Assembly: GCA_029883145.1 (NCBI GenBank)
Contig: JAOUJR010000016.1
Coordinates: forward strand, 1-12,890
Reading direction: 5' to 3'
Source of the DNA: Nitrospirota bacterium
GTDB lineage: Bacteria > Nitrospirota > Thermodesulfovibrionia > Thermodesulfovibrionales > SM23-35
Length of the DNA: 12,890 nt
Under the pieces are notes generated by a model that was not told the DNA's origin, did not search any database, and was given only the letters and a program-made list of their open reading frames with translations. This document shows positions 7,344 to 12,890 of this stretch, piece after piece (within the stretch, counting starts at the first letter, position 1; each line of letters opens with the position of its first letter). The position numbers and the translations under genes are program-made.

Positions 7344-8510
7344 ATGAAGATACCCATTGCTTATAACCTCCGAAATCTCTGGACACGAAGAATCACTACA
7401 GTGCTAACAGCATCAGGAATGGCATTGGTTGTATTCGTATTTGCTGCAGTGCTGATGCTTGCCGAAGGACTGAGAAAGACACTTATAGAAACAGGCTCAA
7501 ATGATAACGTTGTGGTAATCAGAAAAGCATCAGAGTCTGAGGTGCAGAGCGGCGTTGAAAGGCTACAAGCCTCGATCGTCGAGACCCAACCTGAGATAGC
7601 AACAGGCAAGGATGGGAAAAAACTCGTCGCAAAAGAACTGGTAGTGCTTATCACCTTACCCAAGCGTGGAACAGATAAACCCTCGAATGTGGTAATCAGG
7701 GGAATCGGAGAGAGCTCTATGGCATTACGTTCGCAGGTAAAGCTCGTCGAAGGACGTATGCCAAGAACCGGGACAGCTGAGATTATTGCCGGAATGAGTA
7801 TCGCAAAGAGATTCCAGGGAGGCGGCATCGGGGAGACCCTCCGTTTTGGAATGAGAGACTGGATGGTGGTGGGGATATTCGATGCAGGCAATACAGGTTT
7901 TAGCTCGGAGATATGGGGAGATGTTGATCAGCTGATGCAGGCATTCCGAAGGCCTGCTTATTCATCTGTCATTTTTAAACTTCTTGATTCAAGCGAATTC
8001 CAAAAAGTCAAGGAACGCCTTGAAAAAGATCCCCGACTCACAGTCGATGCAATGAGAGAAACGAGATATTACGAGAAACAATCAGAAATCATGGCACGGT
8101 TTCTTCGTATTCTTGGTTTATCACTCACAATAATATTTTCCCTCGGTGCGATTATCGGTGCTATGATTACCATGTATTCTGCTGTAGCAAACCGTGTTTT
8201 TGAGATCGGTACCATGCGCGCCCTCGGATTTCAACAGAAGAGCATCCTGACAGCCTTTCTTCTTGAATCACTGCTCCTTAGCCTGATAGGGGGGATTGCT
8301 GGTCTGTTTTTTGCCTCTTTCCTGCAACTGTATACTGTTTCAACACTCAACTTTCAGACCTTTTCCGAACTTGCTTTTACCTTTTCCCTTACCTTTGAAA
8401 TCATTTACCAAGCCCTGATTTTCTCGCTCATCATGGGATTTATCGGCGGCTTCCTTCCTGCAGTGAGAGCATCACGTATGAATATAGTGGACGCACTACG
8501 AGCAAGTTGA
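7344..8510 (+). CDS. ABC transporter permease 2, FtsX/MacB-type
   Basis: A 388-aa second permease. The N-terminal segment MKIPIAYNLRNLWTRRITTVLTASGMALVVFVFAAVLML is a coupling helix plus membrane segment 1. A periplasmic domain covers about 45-250, with VVIRGIGESSMALRSQVKLVEGR typical of MacB_PCD domains. Three membrane segments follow (about 258-285, 305-332, 352-378), with the conserved NRVFEIGTMRALGF and the ending GFLPAVRASRMNIVDALRAS. It starts directly after the permease 1 stop with no spacer and is the last gene of the operon. MacB itself is a homodimer with a fused ATPase. Here two separate permeases and a separate ATPase imply a heterodimer, as in LolCDE; this is inference. Confidence 0.92.
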   Translation: MKIPIAYNLRNLWTRRITTVLTASGMALVVFVFAAVLMLAEGLRKTLIETGSNDNVVVIRKASESEVQSGVERLQASIVETQPEIATGKDGKKLVAKELVVLITLPKRGTDKPSNVVIRGIGESSMALRSQVKLVEGRMPRTGTAEIIAGMSIAKRFQGGGIGETLRFGMRDWMVVGIFDAGNTGFSSEIWGDVDQLMQAFRRPAYSSVIFKLLDSSEFQKVKERLEKDPRLTVDAMRETRYYEKQSEIMARFLRILGLSLTIIFSLGAIIGAMITMYSAVANRVFEIGTMRALGFQQKSILTAFLLESLLLSLIGGIAGLFFASFLQLYTVSTLNFQTFSELAFTFSLTFEIIYQALIFSLIMGFIGGFLPAVRASRMNIVDALRAS

Positions 8511-8583
8511 TATGCGAAAAAATATATTCTCAAATTTAGATATATAGGTTTGAATAACCTCAGAGTAGAGGGAATAGAAAAAT

Positions 8584-9507
8584 ATGAAAATCCTTATATT
8601 AGGGAGCACCGGTTTTATAGGGAAAAATTTATGCAAGGAATTGCTTTCATCTGGACATAACGTAGTCGTTTTTACAAGCAATCATGCAAAAGCACAATCA
8701 TTATTTGGAAAGAATGTGGAGATAACCGAATGGATTGGTTATACACCATTCATGCCCTCTTCTACATTACAGAATGTAAGTGCTGTTATTAATTTAGCCG
8801 GTGAATCCATCGGAACGCATAGATGGACAAAGTCTGTAAAAGAAAAGATAGTACAAAGCAGAATGAAGACCACCCAGGCAGTTGTCAATGCCATCAAAGA
8901 TAACATACTAAGCCCGAAGATACTTGTGAATGCTTCGGCAGTTGGATTTTACGGTCCACGTAATGATGAGGAAGTAACTGAAAGTTCACCAGCAGGAGGA
9001 GGTTTCTTGGCAGAAGTGTGCAAAGCCTGGGAATCAGAAGCGTATAAAGCAGAGAGCTATGGTACTCAAGTTGTGACAGTTCGAATCGGCGTCGTCCTTG
9101 GCAATGAAGGAGCACTTGTACGAATGATGATTCCTTTTCAATACTATATCGGGGGTCCGATAGGAACAGGAAACCAGTGGCTTTCGTGGATACACATTCA
9201 TGACCTTGTAAAGATCTTTAAATTTATTATTGAAAAAGGGACTGTTAGTGGATCTGTTAACGCAACTGCTCCACAACCAGTAAGAATGAAAGATTTTTGT
9301 GAAATTTTAGGTAAGGTGATGTCGAGACCATCATGGGTAAGAGTTCCGGAATTTGTTCTTAAAATTGCTTTGGGGGAAATGGCAGACATGCTCTTCAACG
9401 GTCAAAGAGTCTTGCCAAAAAAAATGATTGACGCAGGCTTTGAATTCCGATTTCCTACACTCCATAAAGCACTTGAGGAAATAATTCAAAGAAAGAAAAT
9501 CGGTTAA
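8584..9507 (+). CDS. TIGR01777-type NAD(P)-binding epimerase-like protein (YfcH family)
   Basis: A 307-aa atypical short-chain dehydrogenase of the extended group. The Rossmann nucleotide-binding loop is GSTGFIG (7-13). Family landmarks in order are NLAGESI (70-76), RWTKSVKEKIVQSR (80-93), ASAVGFYGPR (117-126), AWESEA (148-153), RIGVVLG (167-173), GTGNQWLSWIHIHDL (194-208) and NATAPQPVRMKDF (226-238). The family acts on nucleotide sugars or similar substrates by homology, but no specific reaction is proven for TIGR01777 members that I can cite. No membrane segment is present, so it should be cytosolic. GAGGG lies about 12 nt before the ATG, a rather distant Shine-Dalgarno. A 73-bp spacer separates it from the exporter operon, and 46 bp separate it from the next gene. 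Confidence 0.9.
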   Translation: MKILILGSTGFIGKNLCKELLSSGHNVVVFTSNHAKAQSLFGKNVEITEWIGYTPFMPSSTLQNVSAVINLAGESIGTHRWTKSVKEKIVQSRMKTTQAVVNAIKDNILSPKILVNASAVGFYGPRNDEEVTESSPAGGGFLAEVCKAWESEAYKAESYGTQVVTVRIGVVLGNEGALVRMMIPFQYYIGGPIGTGNQWLSWIHIHDLVKIFKFIIEKGTVSGSVNATAPQPVRMKDFCEILGKVMSRPSWVRVPEFVLKIALGEMADMLFNGQRVLPKKMIDAGFEFRFPTLHKALEEIIQRKKIG

Positions 9508-9553
9508 GGATAGATTAAATAATTTAAGAAATAACCGGAAAAAATAAGGAACC

Positions 9554-10117
9554 ATGGAACTTTTGCTCAGTATTTTTCTTGGCATTGGATTAAGCGCAGC
9601 ATGTGGATTCAGGATATTTGTCCCTTTTTTAATCATGAGCATTGCATCTCTCTCAGGCCATTTCAGATTATCACCCGGGTTTGCATGGATCGGCACCTAC
9701 CCTGCCCTCATCTCATTTGCAACCGCTACAGTTCTTGAAATTACAGGTTACTATATTCCGTGGCTGGATAATCTCCTCGATACAATTGCTGCTCCTGCAG
9801 CAATAATTGCCGGAACAATTGCCATGGCATCGATTGCTTTGGATATGAGTCCATTTCTGAAATGGACCCTTGCTATTATTGCCGGGGGTGGCACAGCTGC
9901 TCTTTTCCAGGGCACCACAACGCTTGTGCGTGGCACCTCAACAGCAACAACAGGAGGGTTGGGAAATTTTGCGATTGCCTCAGCCGAAGCAGGCGTTTCT
10001 GCATTGCTAAGTCTATTCGCTATAGCTCTACCGATTTTTACCGTTGTAGTAATTATAGTTGCCGCATGTTTCATTTTAAGAAAAAGATTCAAACGCTTAA
10101 CCACTAAAAACACATAG
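9554..10117 (+). CDS. DUF4126 integral membrane protein
   Basis: A 187-aa hydrophobic protein matching DUF4126: MELLLSIFLGIGLSAACGFRIFVPFLIMSIA at the N-terminus, WIGTYPALISFATATVLEITGYYIPWLDNLLD in the middle, and a C-terminal half with LFQGTTTLVRGTSTATTGGLGN followed by a long hydrophobic segment and the basic end RKRFKRLTTKN. About five membrane helices can be seen. The basic tail probably faces the cytosol. No function is established for the family. AAGGA lies 3 nt before the ATG. It may be co-transcribed with the upstream epimerase-like gene (46-bp gap) but has no obvious functional link to it. Confidence 0.85.
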   Translation: MELLLSIFLGIGLSAACGFRIFVPFLIMSIASLSGHFRLSPGFAWIGTYPALISFATATVLEITGYYIPWLDNLLDTIAAPAAIIAGTIAMASIALDMSPFLKWTLAIIAGGGTAALFQGTTTLVRGTSTATTGGLGNFAIASAEAGVSALLSLFAIALPIFTVVVIIVAACFILRKRFKRLTTKNT

Positions 10118-10123
10118 GGCTGT

Positions 10124-10139
10124 TGAAATTTAAATTTCA
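10124..10139. repeat. 16-bp perfect AT-rich palindrome
   Basis: TGAAATTT-AAATTTCA is perfectly self-complementary and lies 6 bp after the DUF4126 stop codon, in the spacer between convergent genes. It could be a weak bidirectional hairpin or a protein binding site; no U-tract follows. Confidence 0.4.
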
Positions 10140-10150
10140 TTACATGCAAG

Positions 10151-10176
10151 ATGAGCAGAACTTGTCTGCGACTCAT
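10151..10176. terminator. Hairpin between convergent genes
   Basis: ATGAG+CAGA (10151-10159) pairs with TCTG+CTCAT (10165-10168, 10172-10176), giving 9 pairs with a CGA bulge and a 5-nt loop. It sits between the convergent DUF4126 and ywbE genes, where a bidirectional terminator is expected. The absence of a clear T-run on either side keeps the call weak. Confidence 0.3.
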
Positions 10177-10193
10177 AGAGCAGATGTTTCCTG

Positions 10194-10222
10194 TTGACCT
10201 TTATGTTTCCTTTTGCTATAAA
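10194..10222 (+). promoter_or_regulatory. Orphan extended -10 promoter pointing into the 3' end of ywbE
   Basis: TTGACC (10194-10199), a 17-nt spacer and TATAAA (10217-10222) preceded by TGC form a 5/6 plus 5/6 consensus promoter with an extended -10. It faces right, towards genes on the opposite strand. The only short frame downstream starts at GTG 10231 and stops after about 26 codons, so a coding product is doubtful. An antisense or small RNA is possible. Confidence 0.4.
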
Positions 10223-10255
10223 GAGGGAAGGTGATATACCATATTTTCACGAAGA

Positions 10256-10450
10256 TTAACCAAATATCTCTTTTACACGTCCTACTTCTCCACTTTCCAG
10301 GCGAACTTTAATTCCATGTGGATGTATCGGTGAATGAGTTAGAATATCTCTCACAATTCCTTCTGTGAGTTTCCCGGACTGTTGGTCCTTCTTTAACACG
10401 ATTGAAACACGTAATCCTGCTCTTATATCGGAACGTCTCGTTCCATCCAT
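10256..10450 (-). CDS. ywbE: YwbE-family protein (DUF2196)
   Basis: A 64-aa small protein that fits the YwbE family almost end to end: MDGTRRSDIRAGLRVSIVLKKDQ at the start, then GKLTEGIVRDILTHSPIHPHGIKVRLESGEVGRVKEIFG. The family is a small beta-rich domain of unknown function; the fold resembles KOW/SH3-like barrels, which is inference from the Gly/Val pattern. AGGAG lies about 7 nt upstream of the ATG. Its first 28 nt overlap the end of the methyltransferase gene in another frame, so the two are very probably translated from one mRNA. Convergent with the DUF4126 gene. Confidence 0.88.
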   Translation of the reverse strand: MDGTRRSDIRAGLRVSIVLKKDQQSGKLTEGIVRDILTHSPIHPHGIKVRLESGEVGRVKEIFG

Positions 10451-11616
10451 AAATTGCTCTCCTCTTCGTTATTCTTCCTGCTACCTGCGTACAACTCATA
10501 CTCAAGGAGCCTGCATTCTATCCCTCCGTTGAAAAACTGAATCCTGCGTTTTGATCTCAACCCCACTTTCTTTGCGAGGTCAAGATTCCCGGTAAAGAGA
10601 TATCCAGTATATCCCCTGCACCTATGCTTAAAGAAATCCCCGATTCCCTTATACAGACTCTCAAGCTCTTTGATCTTCCCCATTCTTTCTCCATATTCGG
10701 GGTTGAGTATTACTATCCCTTCCCCGTCAGGTACTGTGGTCTCGGAATAATCACACACTGCAAATTCAATCAGATGCTCCACTCCGGCAGTAGCAGCATT
10801 TTTCTTTGCTGCCTCAACTGCCTCTTTCCTGATATCAGTGGCTATGATCCTGCAATTGAGGGTCTTTTTTGACTCCTTTTTTACCTGTGTGCGCAGATCG
10901 TTCCATAGTGATTTTTTGAATCCCTTTAGATGCATGAAACCATAATTATTTCGCAATAGACCAGGTGCCCTGTGAAGAGCAATTAATGCCGCCTCAATGG
11001 CAAGGGTTCCGCTACCGCACATGGGATTAATAAAATGGCTGCTACCGTTCCATCCGGATGCCTTGATAACTGCAGCTGCAAGTGTTTCCTGCATGGGTGC
11101 GGTCATTGGGATCTTTCTGTATCCGCGCCGGGAGAGCAGCTCCCCTGAGGTATCAAAATATACAGAGCAGTCCTGTTCCTTCCAATAAAGATTTACCACG
11201 ACCCTGTCTTGCTCCGGACCTGAATCAGGACGCTGACCGCTCTTTTCCCTGATCCTGTCGACAATGGCGTCCTTGCACTTTACGTTTGCATAGCGTGAGT
11301 CCCTGATGCTCGGATTATCCACGCTTGATGTGACACTGACATATCCATCCTCGGCTATATACTCCTCCCATGCTATCTCTGACAATGCATGGTAGAGGGC
11401 ATCGGCATCACGAGCAGTGAATTCCTTTACGAGAAAGAGAACGCGATGTCCTGTGCGGAGCAGGAGATTAAGGCGCATGGTATCGTCAAAAGTCCCCTCT
11501 GTCGTTATACCTGCAATAGTTTCAGAAAGCACAGGAAATCCCAGCACAAGGAGTTCTTCCCTCAAAAAAGGTGCTATACCCTTTGCACAGGTAGTCAGAA
11601 TCCTGCTTTTTCTCAT
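10423..11616 (-). CDS. THUMP-domain class I RNA methyltransferase, RlmL (N-terminal half)-like
   Basis: A 397-aa SAM-dependent methyltransferase, probably of 23S rRNA guanine N2, by similarity to the RlmL/YpsC group. The N-terminal part with THUMP covers about 1-158 (RILTTCAKGIAPFLREEL at the start; NLYWKEQDCSVYFDTSGE at the end). The linker RRGYRKIPMTAPMQETLAAA is highly typical of this group. The catalytic domain has SAM motif I NPMCGSGT (197-204, usual form DPMCGSGT), acidic IATDIRKEAV (258-267) and the catalytic motif NPEY (305-308) where NPPY is usual. It lacks the second RlmK domain of the long E. coli protein, as do the YpsC-type relatives. It starts 4 bp after the stop of the upstream small gene, with only a weak AAGGG before the ATG, so translation may be coupled. 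The end overlaps ywbE. Confidence 0.9.
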   Translation of the reverse strand: MRKSRILTTCAKGIAPFLREELLVLGFPVLSETIAGITTEGTFDDTMRLNLLLRTGHRVLFLVKEFTARDADALYHALSEIAWEEYIAEDGYVSVTSSVDNPSIRDSRYANVKCKDAIVDRIREKSGQRPDSGPEQDRVVVNLYWKEQDCSVYFDTSGELLSRRGYRKIPMTAPMQETLAAAVIKASGWNGSSHFINPMCGSGTLAIEAALIALHRAPGLLRNNYGFMHLKGFKKSLWNDLRTQVKKESKKTLNCRIIATDIRKEAVEAAKKNAATAGVEHLIEFAVCDYSETTVPDGEGIVILNPEYGERMGKIKELESLYKGIGDFFKHRCRGYTGYLFTGNLDLAKKVGLRSKRRIQFFNGGIECRLLEYELYAGSRKNNEEESNLWMERDVPI

Positions 11617-11620
11617 GCCC

Positions 11621-11824
11621 TTATTTTCTTTCTCTATCTGATGTATCTTTCCTGGCTGTGTGAGTGATGATGAAATTCTCGGGCTTTAAGTCAGGATTCT
11701 TCTCAAGCTCATCAACAAAGACAGTGATTGCCTTTCGCATGAAGGCTGAAAAGTGTACACCCCTCGGTAGTGCATGAATCCTCTGACGTGTATCTTCGTC
11801 AATTGTCGCAGTATACTTTGCCAT
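11621..11824 (-). CDS. Small protein, possibly ribbon-helix-helix-like
   Basis: A 67-aa protein: a short beta-like start (KYTATIDEDT) followed by two predicted helices around TRQRIHAL and HFSAFMRKAITVFVDELEKN, then a charged tail. This strand-helix-helix order with SAFMRKAI resembles CopG/Arc-type DNA-binding domains, so a regulator or antitoxin-like protein is plausible, but I do not recognise a named family. AAGGAG lies 5 nt before the ATG. It is the first gene of a three-gene minus-strand unit with the methyltransferase and ywbE. No toxin-like partner is adjacent, so a toxin-antitoxin role is not supported. Confidence 0.65.
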   Translation of the reverse strand: MAKYTATIDEDTRQRIHALPRGVHFSAFMRKAITVFVDELEKNPDLKPENFIITHTARKDTSDRERK

Positions 11825-11988
11825 ACCTGCTCCTTATGTAATGAATAATGAGACTCCGAATATCCGGTAATCGTATGAATCCTTTAAAGGGATATTGCAT
11901 AAATGTAACACAAAATGTGGCATCAAGGTGAATATAAAAATTGCAAACCATTCAGTAATTTACTCTTCAATCTCGAAATAGAAAAATC

Positions 11989-12017
11989 TTGACAAAAGAA
12001 TCTGAATACTATATATT
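11989..12017 (+). promoter_or_regulatory. Near-consensus promoter of arsR
   Basis: TTGACA (11989-11994), a 17-nt spacer and TATATT (12012-12017) match the sigma70 consensus at 6/6 and 5/6. Transcription should start near 12023-12025, that is at or next to the arsR ATG at 12024. The mRNA would have little or no leader, which fits the absence of a Shine-Dalgarno. Confidence 0.7.
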
Positions 12018-12037
12018 TGAAGTATGTCGAAATATCG
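12018..12037. promoter_or_regulatory. Operator-like site over the arsR start
   Basis: AAATATCG (12030-12037) is identical to the right half of the inverted repeat at 12364-12383, and the whole 20-bp site agrees at 15 of 20 positions, including G before AAATATCG. It covers the predicted transcription start and start codon, where a bound ArsR repressor would block its own expression. Autoregulation is inference. Confidence 0.4.
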
Positions 12038-12341
12038 AAAAGCTGACCTCCAGAGATTTGCGGATATATTTAAAGCACTATCTAATCCTAACAGACTCCG
12101 GATATTTCTGCGTTTGATATCTTGCTGTAAACCAGGAACAGTCCACCGCATCGATGCTGATACTACTGTATGTGTCGGCGAGCTTGGAAAAGAACTTGAT
12201 ATTGTACCGTCTACTGTTTCTCATCACATAAAAGAATTGTACAGGTCAGGAATTATTAAGATGAATCGGCGCGGACAGAAGATCGAATGCTGGATTGATC
12301 CTGAGATAGTAAAAGATCTGGCAAATTTCTTTAGAAGCTGA
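12024..12341 (+). CDS. ArsR-family winged-helix repressor
   Basis: A 105-aa ArsR/SmtB-type dimeric repressor, normally released from DNA by metal, metalloid or redox signals. LQRFADIFKALSNPNRLRIFLRL (9-31) is the standard N-terminal helix pair. The recognition helix-turn-helix is ELGKELDIVPSTVSHHIKEL (53-72), followed by the wing KMNRRGQKIECWIDP (79-93). The arsenic site ELCVCDL is reduced to TVCVGEL, so only one Cys (C50) remains there. Other cysteines are C34-C35 in an unusual insert (SCCKPGTVHRIDADTT) and C89 in the wing. This suggests a different metal or thiol sensor. ATG 12024 has no Shine-Dalgarno and sits at the predicted transcription start. The gene is followed, after 76 bp with an inverted repeat, by a Cys-rich redox protein that it probably controls. 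Confidence 0.93.
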   Translation: MSKYRKADLQRFADIFKALSNPNRLRIFLRLISCCKPGTVHRIDADTTVCVGELGKELDIVPSTVSHHIKELYRSGIIKMNRRGQKIECWIDPEIVKDLANFFRS

Positions 12342-12363
12342 ATATTTTTTTTTCTTTATTATT

Positions 12364-12383
12364 CGATATTTGTAGAAATATCG
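12364..12383. promoter_or_regulatory. Inverted repeat, putative ArsR operator
   Basis: CGATATTT and AAATATCG are perfect 8-bp inverted arms around the 4-nt centre GTAG. The site lies 34 bp before the ATG of the C_GCAxxG gene and next to TATTAA (12384-12389), a possible -10 box. It shares the 9-mer GAAATATCG with the arsR start region (12029-12037). A 20-bp dyad of this kind fits a dimeric winged-helix repressor. It has no T-run and is not a good terminator. Confidence 0.55.
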
Positions 12384-12417
12384 TATTAAAGAACAATTGA
12401 TTAATAGGAGGCCAAAA

Positions 12418-12890
12418 ATGAAAGACAAAGAGATCAAGAGGAGAGTTTATGGACATTTCCGATCAGATTTTCATTGTGCAGAAGCTATTTCTAAAGCAAT
12501 AGCAGAAGAATTTTCGGAAGGGTTTGACGCTGATGTAATAAGATGTGCTTCAGGCTTTGGCGGAGGAATCGGCGGCTCCGGAGAAGAACTCTGTGGTGCG
12601 TTTACTGGTGGTATTATTGCCCTAAGTTACTTTTTAGGAAGGGAAAACCCAGGTGAAAATCTAAGAGATTGCGGTGTAACGATAAAGGAATTCAAAAAGC
12701 AATTTTTAGAAAAATTTGGTTCAACAAACTGTAAAACTCTCATTGAAGGATTCAAAGAAGGAGGAGATTCTCTTGGATGTGTAAAATTAACAGCTGATGC
12801 AACTGTAATACTCGCGTGCATGTTAAATGAATTTGAGAAGAAAAATGAAATTGATTTGAGTAACTTCCGTTTTCAGATGAGAGACAAAAG
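12418..12890 (+). CDS. C_GCAxxG_C_C family redox protein (partial)
   Basis: 157 codons are in the window, with no stop before the right edge, so the gene is cut there. The family has conserved cysteines and is described as redox-active or metal-cluster binding; its exact role is not established. Visible landmarks: HCAEA (Cys20), RCASGFGGGIGGSGEELCGAFTGG (Cys43, Cys59, glycine loop 47-54), RDCG (Cys85), TNCKTLIEGF (Cys105), GCVKL (Cys121) and ILACML (Cys134). No signal peptide is present. AGGAGG (12406-12411) lies 6 nt before ATG 12418, a strong ribosome site, unlike the leaderless arsR. It probably forms an operon or a co-regulated pair with arsR. The part after about residue 140 is charged and may be an extension beyond the core domain. 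Confidence 0.85.
   Translation, partial: MKDKEIKRRVYGHFRSDFHCAEAISKAIAEEFSEGFDADVIRCASGFGGGIGGSGEELCGAFTGGIIALSYFLGRENPGENLRDCGVTIKEFKKQFLEKFGSTNCKTLIEGFKEGGDSLGCVKLTADATVILACMLNEFEKKNEIDLSNFRFQMRDK

Noticed and set aside
8546..8560. Short hairpin AGGTT/AACCT between the exporter operon and the epimerase-like gene
   Set aside because: Only 5 bp with no T-tract after it; too weak to call a terminator.
9751..10176. Minus-strand open frame (141 codons) opposite the DUF4126 gene
   Set aside because: It lacks a plausible ribosome site, is Ala/Ile/Val-rich by complementarity, and the plus-strand frame matches a known domain.
10624..11667. Several plus-strand open frames opposite the methyltransferase gene
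   Set aside because: They are antisense to conserved THUMP and SAM motifs and show no recognisable domain.
11881..11890. Palindrome CCTTTAAAGG upstream of the RHH-like gene
   Set aside because: Ten base pairs, AT-rich centre, single copy seen; could be an operator for the small protein but nothing else supports it. A TTGATG/TTTATG pair on the minus strand nearby was also too weak to call.

Overview
The window is an ordinary chromosomal segment of an anaerobic-looking bacterium with moderate-to-low G+C. Gene content suggests Nitrospirota (Thermodesulfovibrionia-like) or a related sulfate-reducer-type lineage: a Lys-rich DUF4912 protein, a DUF4126 membrane protein, an ArsR regulator next to a C_GCAxxG_C_C redox protein, and AT-rich AGGAGG-led genes. 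This placement is an impression from protein style only. No rRNA, tRNA, CRISPR array, transposase or phage gene was seen.

Layout. (1) 1-3102: the start of trigger factor (tig, minus strand, cut by the window edge) is divergent from DNA polymerase I (polA, plus strand). They share a 59-bp spacer containing a good minus-strand promoter. polA keeps its 5'-nuclease and polymerase motifs, but its 3'-5' exonuclease site is degenerate and carries a G+C-rich double palindrome. A long inverted repeat follows polA. (2) 3142-4122: a protein with a very Lys-rich repetitive N-terminal half and a C-terminal DUF4912 domain. (3) 4293-8510: a tightly packed four-gene export operon of MacA/HlyD-like adaptor, MacB/LolD-type ATPase and two different FtsX-like permeases, whose genes overlap or abut. 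(4) 8584-10117: a TIGR01777-type NAD(P)-binding epimerase-like protein and a DUF4126 membrane protein. (5) 10256-11824, minus strand: a small ribbon-helix-helix-like protein, a THUMP-containing RlmL-like rRNA methyltransferase, and a YwbE-family protein that overlaps the methyltransferase end. (6) 11989-12890: an ArsR-type repressor with a near-consensus promoter that seems to give a leaderless mRNA, followed by a C_GCAxxG_C_C family redox protein (cut by the window edge). An operator-like inverted repeat lies between them, and a related site lies over the arsR start.

Working together: the export operon is expected to make one inner-membrane ABC exporter with a periplasmic adaptor. The ArsR/C_GCAxxG pair looks like a metal- or redox-responsive unit. 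tig, polA and the methyltransferase are housekeeping genes. The items most worth a second look are the ArsR operator pair, the polA exonuclease degeneration with its palindromic patch, the Lys-rich DUF4912 protein, and an orphan promoter facing into ywbE. I saw no clear evidence of a wholly new multi-gene system.
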